Position numbers and translations under genes: made by a program
Shown: piece after piece, positions 16,103 through 22,619 of the stretch
Layout of the letters: each line of letters begins with the position of its first letter
Numbering within the stretch: position 1 is the stretch's first letter
Assembly: GCA_026993525.1 (NCBI GenBank)
Contig: JALWSS010000099.1
Coordinates: forward strand, 1 to 64,000
DNA from: Saprospiraceae bacterium
GTDB taxonomy: Bacteria > Bacteroidota > Bacteroidia > Chitinophagales > Saprospiraceae
Reading direction: 5' to 3'
DNA length: 64,000 nt
Notes under the pieces: generated by a model
The model's database searches: none
What the model was told of the DNA's origin: nothing
The model's input: the letters and a program-made list of their open reading frames with translations, nothing else

Positions 16103-18487
16103 ATGCACCCTGGATCGTTGTTGAACCGCTTCAAATCAAATGCAATGCTATGGTGCACGGCGGCTTACGTCCTTTTCCTTGTCTATCTGTTCAGCCTTCC
16201 GGCCAACCTGTTTGACAAACCCCTATCCACAGTTCTGGTAGCCCGGGAGGGGCAATTGCTCAGTGCGCAAATTGCCGAAGATGAACAGTGGAGACTCCCA
16301 CCACCGGACACCCTTCCCCAAAAGTATGTTCAATGCCTTTTGCAGTTCGAGGACAAGCGTTTCTTCCATCACCCCGGTGTTGATCCGGTGGCCGTGCTCC
16401 GGGCTGTCTGGCTCAATGTGAAGCACCGGAGAATTGTCAGTGGAGGAAGCACCATTTCCATGCAGGTCATCAGACTCAGCCGTGGTAACAGGCGAAGAAC
16501 CATTGCCGAAAAGCTCAAAGAGATGGTGCTGGCCACCCGATTGGAGTTGAGATTTTCCAAAGCTGAAATCCTGAAAATGTACGCCACCCACGCCCCTTAT
16601 GGCGGCAATGTGGTTGGCATTGAATCCGCTTCCTGGCGTTACTTCAACAAACCCTCTTCACTGCTGAGCTGGGGTGAGGCAGCCACACTGGCTGTTTTGC
16701 CCAACAGCCCCGCCCTGATACATCCGGGCCGAAACAGGAGTGCATTGCGGTCGAAGCGCAACGCATTGTTGCACGTGCTTCTGAAAAAGAAGATCATTGA
16801 CCAACAGGAGTTTGAGCTTGCCAGCGCGGAGCCAATTCCGGATTCCCCGGTCAGCCTGCCCGTCAACGCGCCCCACCTGCTCGATTTTCTTCGCAAACAG
16901 GGCAAGTCGGGCAGGTTGAAAACAACGATTGATTATTCCCTTCAAAAGCAACTTATTGAACTGGCCAATAACCATTGGTCCCATTTGAAATACCAGGGAA
17001 CCCACAACCTGGCCATTCTGGTTCTCAACCTTGAAACAAATCAGGTGTTGGCCTATGTGGGCAACAGCCCAAATGCCGGCCCCCGGCATGGGCAATTTGT
17101 GGACATTGTCCAGGCACCGAGAAGCTCAGGCAGCATTCTGAAGCCCTTCCTTTACGCATCGGCACTGGGTTCGGGAGAAATCCTGCCCAAAGCTTTTCTG
17201 ACAGACATTCCACTGTCAATTGCAGGATACAGACCGGAAAATTACCTCCGCACCTATGACGGGGTTGTACCTGCCAACAAGGCTTTATCCCGTTCATTGA
17301 ATGTGCCATTCGTCAAACTTTTGCAGCAATACGGCGTGTCCAGATTCTACAATAAGTTGAAAGCGGCAGGCATCAACAGCCTCCACCATCCGCCGGATCA
17401 CTATGGCCTCAGCTTGATTCTCGGTGGCGCTGAATGTACGCTCTGGGATGTCACCAACGCCTATGCGGGTATGGCAAAAAGCCTGAACAATTATTACGAC
17501 CAGTCACAAAAGGAATGGGTGACCGACCCATTTGTGCCGGCAACACCGCTAATGGCCGGTGCCGGAAATGTTTCATCGAAAAAAGTCAGGCAAGAAAAAC
17601 TTCCGTTCACCTCAGATGCTATTTACTTCACCTTTCAGGCAATGACCGAAGTGGTCAGGCCGGGCGTTGAAGGTGATTGGAAAAGATTTCAGGCCAGCCG
17701 GCGCATTGCCTGGAAAACGGGCACCAGCTTCGGCTTTCGGGATGCATGGGCCATAGGCGTTGATACCAGGTACGCCGTGGGTGTTTGGGCAGGCAATGCA
17801 GATGGTGAAGGCCGCCCCGGCCTGATTGGTGTTTATGCAGCTGCACCGCTTCTTTTTGATGTATTCAAGAAACTGCCTGTTTCCGGTAATTGGTTCGAAG
17901 TGCCTTATGATGAAATGGAAAACGCTGTGGTTTGCAGGGAAAGTGGTTTTCTGGCCACGGAGTATTGCCCTGCCGACACAACATTGACCACCAACAAGGC
18001 TTTCAGGTCTCCAGCCTGCCCTTATCACAAACCGGTTCACCTTTCAGAAGACGGGAAATACCGCGTTACCAGAGATTGCCAGTTAAATGGCAAAATAAAA
18101 GATGCCACCTGGCTGATCTTGTCACCAACGGAAGAATACTACTACCGGAAGAAACACCCGGAATACCAACCCCCTCCCCCCTTGCACCCGGATTGCGTTG
18201 CCCCAGGTTCACAAACCGACAAACCACTGGAGTTGATTTACCCCAATACTACCACGATCCTGGTTCCACCCATTGACCTCAATGGAAAACTAAACACCAT
18301 TGTTCTTAAAGCAAGCCACCGAAATGCCGATGCTGTAGTCTTCTGGCACCTCGACAACAGGTACCTGGGAAGCACCAAAGGCCTTCACACCATGGAAGTG
18401 CTTCCTTCGGCAGGGAAGCACCATGTGGTGGTGGTTGACGAACTCGGGAATGTGGCAGAAAGGTGGATTGAGATCAAAATGGAATAA
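16103..18487 (+). CDS. pbpC: Penicillin-binding protein 1C
   Basis: A bifunctional peptidoglycan synthase of about 794 residues. One N-terminal membrane helix (AAYVLFLVYLFSLPANLF) precedes a GT51 glycosyltransferase domain with QFEDKRFFHHPGVD (catalytic Glu) and GGSTISMQVIRLSR. The transpeptidase domain has SILK (Ser344), SLN and KTGTS, the three classical motifs, and the tail is a PBP1C-type C-terminal domain. The frame opens at a TTG at 16055, but the hairpin at 16051-16077 occupies that point. ATG 16103 or ATG 16145 is the likely start, and 16103 is used here. In many bacteria pbpC pairs with an alpha-2-macroglobulin gene, which is absent here. Confidence 0.92.
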   Translation: MHPGSLLNRFKSNAMLWCTAAYVLFLVYLFSLPANLFDKPLSTVLVAREGQLLSAQIAEDEQWRLPPPDTLPQKYVQCLLQFEDKRFFHHPGVDPVAVLRAVWLNVKHRRIVSGGSTISMQVIRLSRGNRRRTIAEKLKEMVLATRLELRFSKAEILKMYATHAPYGGNVVGIESASWRYFNKPSSLLSWGEAATLAVLPNSPALIHPGRNRSALRSKRNALLHVLLKKKIIDQQEFELASAEPIPDSPVSLPVNAPHLLDFLRKQGKSGRLKTTIDYSLQKQLIELANNHWSHLKYQGTHNLAILVLNLETNQVLAYVGNSPNAGPRHGQFVDIVQAPRSSGSILKPFLYASALGSGEILPKAFLTDIPLSIAGYRPENYLRTYDGVVPANKALSRSLNVPFVKLLQQYGVSRFYNKLKAAGINSLHHPPDHYGLSLILGGAECTLWDVTNAYAGMAKSLNNYYDQSQKEWVTDPFVPATPLMAGAGNVSSKKVRQEKLPFTSDAIYFTFQAMTEVVRPGVEGDWKRFQASRRIAWKTGTSFGFRDAWAIGVDTRYAVGVWAGNADGEGRPGLIGVYAAAPLLFDVFKKLPVSGNWFEVPYDEMENAVVCRESGFLATEYCPADTTLTTNKAFRSPACPYHKPVHLSEDGKYRVTRDCQLNGKIKDATWLILSPTEEYYYRKKHPEYQPPPPLHPDCVAPGSQTDKPLELIYPNTTTILVPPIDLNGKLNTIVLKASHRNADAVVFWHLDNRYLGSTKGLHTMEVLPSAGKHHVVVVDELGNVAERWIEIKME

Positions 18488-18554
18488 AAAAAACTCCTAC
18501 ATCGGGGAGGCTTGGCTGATGTAGGAGCACTAAACATACTATGAGAAAACTACA
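18486..18554 (-). ncRNA. Candidate small RNA, cassette 1
   Basis: Read on the minus strand, this is a short transcript unit of about 69 nt. It starts near the reverse complement of AAACATACTATGAGAAAACT (18532-18551) and ends in a 10-bp hairpin (CTCCTACATC/GATGTAGGAG, 18494-18527) followed by eight T. The hairpin loop is C-rich (CCTCCCC). A full promoter sits just upstream. The same 20-mer plus hairpin occurs at 18684 and 19022. The alternative is that these are only repeated terminators, or, on the plus strand, leaders of tiny MRKL-type frames. Confidence 0.55.
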
Positions 18555-18559
18555 CGGTG

Positions 18560-18588
18560 CAAATTTAACGGCACACGGACCTACCCAA
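18560..18588 (-). promoter_or_regulatory. Promoter of cassette 1
   Basis: Minus-strand TTG (18586-18588), 18 bp, then TAAATTTG (18560-18567), a perfect Bacteroidota -33/-7 pair with the same spacing as the tRNA-Glu promoter at 31339. Initiation would fall at the start of the conserved 20-mer. Confidence 0.65.
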
Positions 18589-18599
18589 AAGCGCCTTTT

Positions 18600-18669
18600 A
18601 GGGAACGGGCACTTTCATCAGGAAACGGAACCAGTTATTTAGAAAAGGGAAAACCGCGTTGGAAACGGG
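18600..18669 (-). promoter_or_regulatory. LytTR-like direct-repeat array A
   Basis: Four related decamers start at 18600 (AGGGAACGGG), 18620 (AGGAAACGGA), 18641 (AGAAAAGGGA) and 18660 (TGGAAACGGG), so the period is 19-21 bp, about two helical turns. On the minus strand they read CCCGTTCCCT and variants, sharing the CCGTTC core of AlgR sites. The nearest one lies 11 bp upstream of the -33 TTG of cassette 1. Confidence 0.55.
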
Positions 18670-18683
18670 AGCAAAAACCCCAT

Positions 18684-18752
18684 AAAAAAAAATTCCTACA
18701 CCCCAGAAGGGACAAAGGTGTAGGAGAATTAAACATACTATGAGAAAACTTG
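18684..18752 (-). ncRNA. Candidate small RNA, cassette 2
   Basis: Second copy: the identical 20-mer at 18731-18750, then on the minus strand a 9-bp hairpin (TCCTACACC/GGTGTAGGA, 18694-18725) with a loop containing TCCCTTCT, then nine T. The -7 box candidate TATCTTAG (18756-18763) has one mismatch and no matching -33 TTG, so activation would be needed. Confidence 0.5.
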
Positions 18753-18795
18753 GCGCTAAGATATAACCACAAGTTGCGTTTGGAAAGCACCATTT

Positions 18796-18846
18796 AGGGA
18801 ACGGGCACTTTCATCAGGGAACGGGCACTTTTTTTTAGGGAACGGG
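18796..18846 (-). promoter_or_regulatory. LytTR-like direct-repeat array B
   Basis: Three identical decamers AGGGAACGGG at 18796, 18816 and 18837 (spacing 20 and 21). The nearest begins 40 bp from the start of the cassette 2 -7 box, exactly the same offset as array A to the cassette 1 box. Confidence 0.6.
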
Positions 18847-18866
18847 AATTTTTTGCCGGAAATGAT

Positions 18867-18998
18867 TATGTTTGCCCCCGAAATGATGAAAAATCATCAT
18901 GTGATTTAGCGCCTGAAAAGACTGAGCACTAAACTCACTTGAGAACTACACAACTTGAAACTTTCAAATGGCCCTGATCGTTTGGGGCCTTTTTTTAA
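18867..18998 (+). ncRNA. Candidate plus-strand small transcript
   Basis: A perfect -7 box TATGTTTG (18867-18874) without a clear -33 element is followed about 95 nt later by a plus-strand terminator (GGCCC/GGGCC stem, 18970-18989, then T7). Inside, 18924-18950 resembles the start of the minus-strand cassettes in degenerate form. A 13-codon frame is present but has no support. Confidence 0.3.
18970..18996 (+). terminator. Plus-strand Rho-independent terminator
   Basis: GGCCC/GGGCC stem with a 10-nt loop, then TTTTTTT. No annotated plus-strand gene lies within 480 bp upstream, so it suggests a separate short transcript. Confidence 0.7.
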
Positions 18999-19021
18999 TG
19001 ACCGGGTCAAATGTGGCCCAT

Positions 19022-19092
19022 AAAAAAATCCTGCACCCCAGGAGGGAAACACAAGGTGCAGGAAGATCAAACAAACATACTATGAGAAAACT
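19022..19092 (-). ncRNA. Cassette 3 / terminator after the histidine kinase gene
   Basis: Third copy: the 20-mer AAACATACTATGAGAAAACT at 19073-19092 and a 9-bp hairpin (TCCTGCACC/GGTGCAGGA, 19029-19063) whose minus-strand loop contains CCCTCCTGG, then seven T. A perfect -7 box TATATTTG (19096-19103) lies just upstream, but there are no decamer repeats. It also lies in line with the kinase transcript and can act as its terminator. Confidence 0.5.
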
Positions 19093-19161
19093 TGACAAAT
19101 ATATTCAAATCTCTTATTATTTGTAATACATAAGAGTTTTTATTTGAATACAAGTTTTCTC
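19084..19161 (-). repeat. Long imperfect inverted repeat after the kinase stop codon
   Basis: Arms pair in three blocks: GAGAAAACTTG with CAAGTTTTCTC, ATTCAAAT with ATTTGAAT, and CTCTTAT with ATAAGAG, with a 12-nt apex. It begins 4 bp after the kinase stop and uses part of the cassette 3 20-mer as one arm, so folding could compete with cassette 3 initiation or read-through. Confidence 0.7.
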
Positions 19162-19165
19162 TCAA

Positions 19166-21097
19166 CTAAAACTCCTTGTGGCTTTTGCGAATAGGTACGT
19201 CCAGTATCGGCAATCGGATCTCCACTCTGGTGCCACAAGGGGTTCCCTCCTGGTCTTTCAGATCAATGATTCGCACTGGCTGTTCTTCGCGTTCATTTCT
19301 CGTCTTAAACAAGACTTTCAATCGCTCCCGGGTGATTTTGGTTCCGAAAGAGATGTGCTTCTTATAGCCCGTCTTTTGCTGTTGCTCACGGGCTTTTTCC
19401 CTTCCCAACCCGTTGTCTTCCACTACGCACAGTATGGTATCTTCGTCTTCCAATGAAAAGTGAATTCTGATGAACCCATCTTTCCGTGAACGAATGCCGT
19501 GTTCGATGGCATTCTCTACGTACGGCTGTATGATCATTGTGGGAATTCCACAGATATCTTCGTCAATCTCCTCGTCAACCAGGATTTCATAAGACATTCG
19601 GTTTTCAAAGCGCAACTTCTCATTGATCTCCAGGTAGTCCTGAAGAAACTCTCTTTCTTTTTCCACTGAAATGATTTCGAGTTCTGAAAAGTCAAGGCTT
19701 TTCCGAACGAGGGTGGCAAACTTCGACAGGTAAACAGAGGCCTTTTGGGGGTCTTGGGAGGTAATGTAAGACTGAACTGAATTGAGACAATTGAATAAGA
19801 AGTGAGGATTCATTTGCGCCCGTAAAGCTTTCAATTGCAAGCCAATTGCTTGTAAACGGAACATCTCGGCTTCCTTCTCCTTTTTCTCAGCTTCATACTT
19901 GATTTCCAGTTCCTGTAGTTCGGAGGCCTTTTCTTCGGCAAAATAGGCTTCAATCACCTCTTCGTATTGCTTCTGGAATTCATAGGCCTTTTCAAACTCA
20001 TATTCATCCGCATACCATTTGGCCAAAAGCTTGAGCACCAGGGCGAGCTGCTTTTTCTCCCCGGATTTTCTTGCCAGGTTCCGGGCCAGATTGAGGTGTT
20101 TGAGCCCTTTCTTCCTTCTGTCAACTGTCAGGTATATCTGTGCCCGCCAAAGCTCGATGTTCGCCAGGTTCTTTTCCCTGTCATCCCTGAACAAAATTTC
20201 GGCCCTTCGGAACAGCTCGAGTGCCTCCGGAAACTTGTCGCGTTGCAAAAAGCAGTAGCCAAGATTTGCATAGGCCATTGCCCGTGCTTGCTGAGTCACA
20301 TCATAGGTGGCCTGAATTGCGTCGGTAAAAAAGACTGCGGCCTGTTCAAATTCTCCCATTGCCATGTAGGCATTTCCCACGTTCAGTAGATGCCATGCCA
20401 TGCGGGACTTCATGCCGTATTCCTTGCACAAATCAAGCACTTCAGTGTAGGCCTTCGCACTTTTTGAGTACTCCTGTGTCCGTTTGTAGATATCTCCAAT
20501 GCCGCTTTTGATGAGAGAGATAAAATAGTAGTCTTTCAAACCCAGGTGTTCCTTCGGCACCCCATCAATTTTGTCCTGTGCCTTTACTAATGACTCCAGC
20601 GCCTTGGTTGGATTGGACCCGAAATACAGGTGAACATAGGCCTCCCGACACAGCAACCTGGATTCCAACCTTTGGTCCGGGAATGAATTCAGCAACCTTT
20701 TGACTTCCGTCAGTACCTGGCGGGCCTCCTCTTCCTCCCGCATGTTGATCAACGTGGCAACATAGTCAAGGTAAGTTTCTGCCAGAGAAGAAGGGTTTCC
20801 GTGCTCTTCAAGGATTGCGAGGGCCTGCTTGAAATAGTCCGCTGAAAGCGTGTAATTATATACCTGGTTTTCCAGCAAAGCCCTGTTCATGTAGTAGCTC
20901 AGGGTTATTTCCTCGTCTTCCTCGTTGTGGTAATCAAGGGAAACTTTCACCCTGGCCAATAGCTCATGAGCTTTGCTTGCATCGGTATAGACCAGCGTTT
21001 CAACCTCATCCAAATGATGTATTATTTCCGCTGGTGTGAGGTACTTTTTGGCTTCGCTTTTCGGATGGCCAGATTCAGCAACAGAACTGGTTTTCAT
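19166..21097 (-). CDS. Cytosolic TPR histidine kinase (LytS/His_kinase type)
   Basis: A 643-residue sensor kinase with no signal peptide or membrane segment. Residues ~20-390 are tetratricopeptide helices (e.g. AWHLLNVGNAYMAMGEFEQA, AMAYANLGYCFLQRDKFPEA), followed by a coiled coil (~385-425), the His_kinase motif LRAQMNPHFLFNCLNSVQSY with phospho-acceptor His432, and a HATPase domain with IIQPYVENAIEHGI and VVEDNGLGR. It should phosphorylate a LytTR regulator, and the one at 21726 is the obvious candidate. Most Bacteroidota relatives carry TPRs outside the membrane; here the TPRs are in the cytosol, where they could bind a small ligand or peptide, as in RRNPP regulators (inference). It lies on the same strand as, and 231 bp after, the GG-leader peptide gene. 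Confidence 0.9.
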   Translation of the reverse strand: MKTSSVAESGHPKSEAKKYLTPAEIIHHLDEVETLVYTDASKAHELLARVKVSLDYHNEEDEEITLSYYMNRALLENQVYNYTLSADYFKQALAILEEHGNPSSLAETYLDYVATLINMREEEEARQVLTEVKRLLNSFPDQRLESRLLCREAYVHLYFGSNPTKALESLVKAQDKIDGVPKEHLGLKDYYFISLIKSGIGDIYKRTQEYSKSAKAYTEVLDLCKEYGMKSRMAWHLLNVGNAYMAMGEFEQAAVFFTDAIQATYDVTQQARAMAYANLGYCFLQRDKFPEALELFRRAEILFRDDREKNLANIELWRAQIYLTVDRRKKGLKHLNLARNLARKSGEKKQLALVLKLLAKWYADEYEFEKAYEFQKQYEEVIEAYFAEEKASELQELEIKYEAEKKEKEAEMFRLQAIGLQLKALRAQMNPHFLFNCLNSVQSYITSQDPQKASVYLSKFATLVRKSLDFSELEIISVEKEREFLQDYLEINEKLRFENRMSYEILVDEEIDEDICGIPTMIIQPYVENAIEHGIRSRKDGFIRIHFSLEDEDTILCVVEDNGLGREKAREQQQKTGYKKHISFGTKITRERLKVLFKTRNEREEQPVRIIDLKDQEGTPCGTRVEIRLPILDVPIRKSHKEF

Positions 21098-21210
21098 GGT
21101 TGTTTTCGTTAATTATCTTTTCCCGATCAATGATTCGTACCCAAAACAAAGAAATCAGAGACCACTCAGTTCCAAATCCACTTCACCTTGAACAGGGAAT
21201 GATTAAAATA

Positions 21211-21250
21211 CAAAAAGAGATTGCTACCCATTCCGGACAATCTCTTTTTG
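21211..21250 (-). terminator. Bidirectional terminator after the GG-leader peptide gene
   Basis: A perfect stem of 12-13 bp (AAAAAGAGATTG/CAATCTCTTTTT, 14-nt loop) ends in T on either strand. It separates the peptide gene from the kinase gene, so the kinase probably has its own promoter or depends on read-through. Confidence 0.75.
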
Positions 21251-21328
21251 AGGGGCTCGCGGCCCGATCACACGATAGCACTTATCATGTGAAGAAGGAA
21301 GAAATACGTGCTAGTAAGGTGTGACAGA

Positions 21329-21496
21329 TCAATGTGGCATTTTGCCATCGCAGGGGTTGGGTCCGAATGAGAATTGGAACCAACGATTCTTGGAAGGTTT
21401 GATATCGCCACCCTTTGTCCGTTTCATTTCTTCACGCGTCAGTTCTTGCGTTTTGCCAAGCTTGTCAAGCCTGGAAGATTTGGTAGTTTCCTTCAT
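21329..21496 (-). CDS. GG-leader peptide precursor (RiPP/bacteriocin or signal type)
   Basis: A 55-residue precursor when started at ATG 21496. The leader (residues 1-30) ends LGKTQELTREEMKRTKGG, very close to the LGKxLTREEMKxIKGG double-glycine leaders of Bacteroidota natural-product and bacteriocin-like precursors. The expected 25-residue core is DIKPSKNRWFQF followed by SFGPNPCDGKMPH, with aromatic residues, one Cys and one Gly-Pro-Asn turn. In-frame ATGs at 21526 and 21595 would extend the leader to 40 or 63 residues; the typical leader length favours 21496. No C39 peptidase-transporter or modification enzyme is in the window. It lies between the LytTR regulator and the TPR kinase on the same strand, which suggests a signalling role rather than a toxin, but this is inference. 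Confidence 0.65.
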   Translation of the reverse strand: MKETTKSSRLDKLGKTQELTREEMKRTKGGDIKPSKNRWFQFSFGPNPCDGKMPH

Positions 21497-21725
21497 AGTC
21501 CTCGACTTTTTGAACAAGTGTAACATAGTGTTTCTCAATTTGTGGGCTGCCACAATTTCATTGCCTCCGGCGACCAAAGGTAGTGCATTACTCATTTCAA
21601 AAAAATTTTCTTGAAAAAAAATCTTAAAGTGTAATGCTGGTCAAAGAATTGATTTGGCTTTGCCTCCCGCAAATCAATCTTCAAATTGTCCGGAAATCAT
21701 CTTCCTTGTGTAGCCCTGTTTAAAG

Positions 21726-22538
21726 TCAAAAACCCAAACCACGGCGCTTCAGTTGCTCCATGAAATAGGCCCGTCTTCGCTTTGCGATTTCGATCTTCTC
21801 GCCATCAGACATGATCACATAACCTCCATCTTTCTTTACCACTTTGAGCATGTAGTTCATGTTGATGACGTGGCTCTTATGAACCCGGATGAAGTTCTTG
21901 TCCTCGAGTAATTCTTCGTAGAATTTGATTGTTTTGGGAACGATGATGGGGTCGCCGTTCTGCAGGTGGATGTTGGTGTAGCTGTCGTCAGCAGAAAAAC
22001 GAACGATGTCGGTTATTTTGATGAAGTGGATCCCGTCAACAGCAGAAACGCTGATTTTGTCAAAGGCATTCGCATTGGCATTGTTCAACTGGCTGGAGAA
22101 CAAGTCCAAACGCTGCTCGATCATGCGCTTGTTGCTTATCCTGATCCGGTTGATGGCATGGACCAGGTCATCGGGGTTGATGGGTTTGAGGATGTAGCCT
22201 ATCGAACTGTACTCGCAGGCTTTGATCGCATGCTGGTCATAGGCTGTGATGAAGATGATTTCAAAGTCGAGGGGTCTTAGGCTGTCGAGAAGTGAGAATA
22301 CCAAACCATCCGGCAGGGCGATGTCCAAAAACGCAACGTCCGGTTTAAAGTCAGGACTTTTGAACAAGGTCTTTCCTTCTTCAATGCTGGCAGCTTCTCC
22401 AATAACTTTTACGGTGGGACAATGGGCGGCCAGGAGATTTTTCAGGTTGGCCATTCCTCTGGGTTCGTCTTCCACAATGAAGGCATTAACGATCCCGGTT
22501 GCGCTCTGGGTTGTCTTGGACAGTTCTGTAGTGATCAT
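21726..22538 (-). CDS. LytTR response regulator
   Basis: A 270-residue two-component regulator. The receiver domain carries the acidic pocket EDE (23-25), phospho-acceptor Asp72 in FLDIALPDG, and Lys118 in ILKPINP. A linker leads to a LytTR DNA-binding domain (~165-265: DIVRFSADDSYTNIHLQNG, FIRVHKSHVINMNYM). LytTR proteins bind two ~9-bp direct repeats about 21 bp apart, a pattern present at 18600-18846. It is the probable partner of the TPR kinase at 19166. The gene lies 81 bp after the MptE-like gene on the same strand, with a palindrome in its upstream region. Confidence 0.93.
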   Translation of the reverse strand: MITTELSKTTQSATGIVNAFIVEDEPRGMANLKNLLAAHCPTVKVIGEAASIEEGKTLFKSPDFKPDVAFLDIALPDGLVFSLLDSLRPLDFEIIFITAYDQHAIKACEYSSIGYILKPINPDDLVHAINRIRISNKRMIEQRLDLFSSQLNNANANAFDKISVSAVDGIHFIKITDIVRFSADDSYTNIHLQNGDPIIVPKTIKFYEELLEDKNFIRVHKSHVINMNYMLKVVKKDGGYVIMSDGEKIEIAKRRRAYFMEQLKRRGLGF

Positions 22539-22573
22539 GGCGAAGTGTGGATTTGTTCATGGTTCCAATGTCA

Positions 22574-22594
22574 CAAAGAAATATGATTTCTTTG
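22574..22594. promoter_or_regulatory. Palindrome upstream of the LytTR regulator gene
   Basis: Perfect 9-bp arms CAAAGAAAT/ATTTCTTTG around ATG, 36 bp upstream of the start codon. The minus-strand segment TTTCTTTG inside it is one mismatch from a -7 box, with a TTG 21 bp further upstream, so it may be an operator over the promoter. It has no T-run suited to termination. Confidence 0.5.
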
Positions 22595-22619
22595 ACACAT
22601 ACAAATGAAATGTAATTTA

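Noticed and set aside
18541-18642. Plus-strand frames MRKLHGANLT..., MRKLGAKI and MRKLDKYI at the three conserved 20-mers as leader peptides
   Set aside because: Only the first four codons are shared; lengths are 33, 8 and 14 codons, and the hairpin plus T-run fits minus-strand termination better. Not fully excluded.
21100-21324. 74-codon plus-strand frame between the kinase and the GG-leader peptide genes
   Set aside because: It runs through the bidirectional terminator hairpin and has no signal, family or start context.
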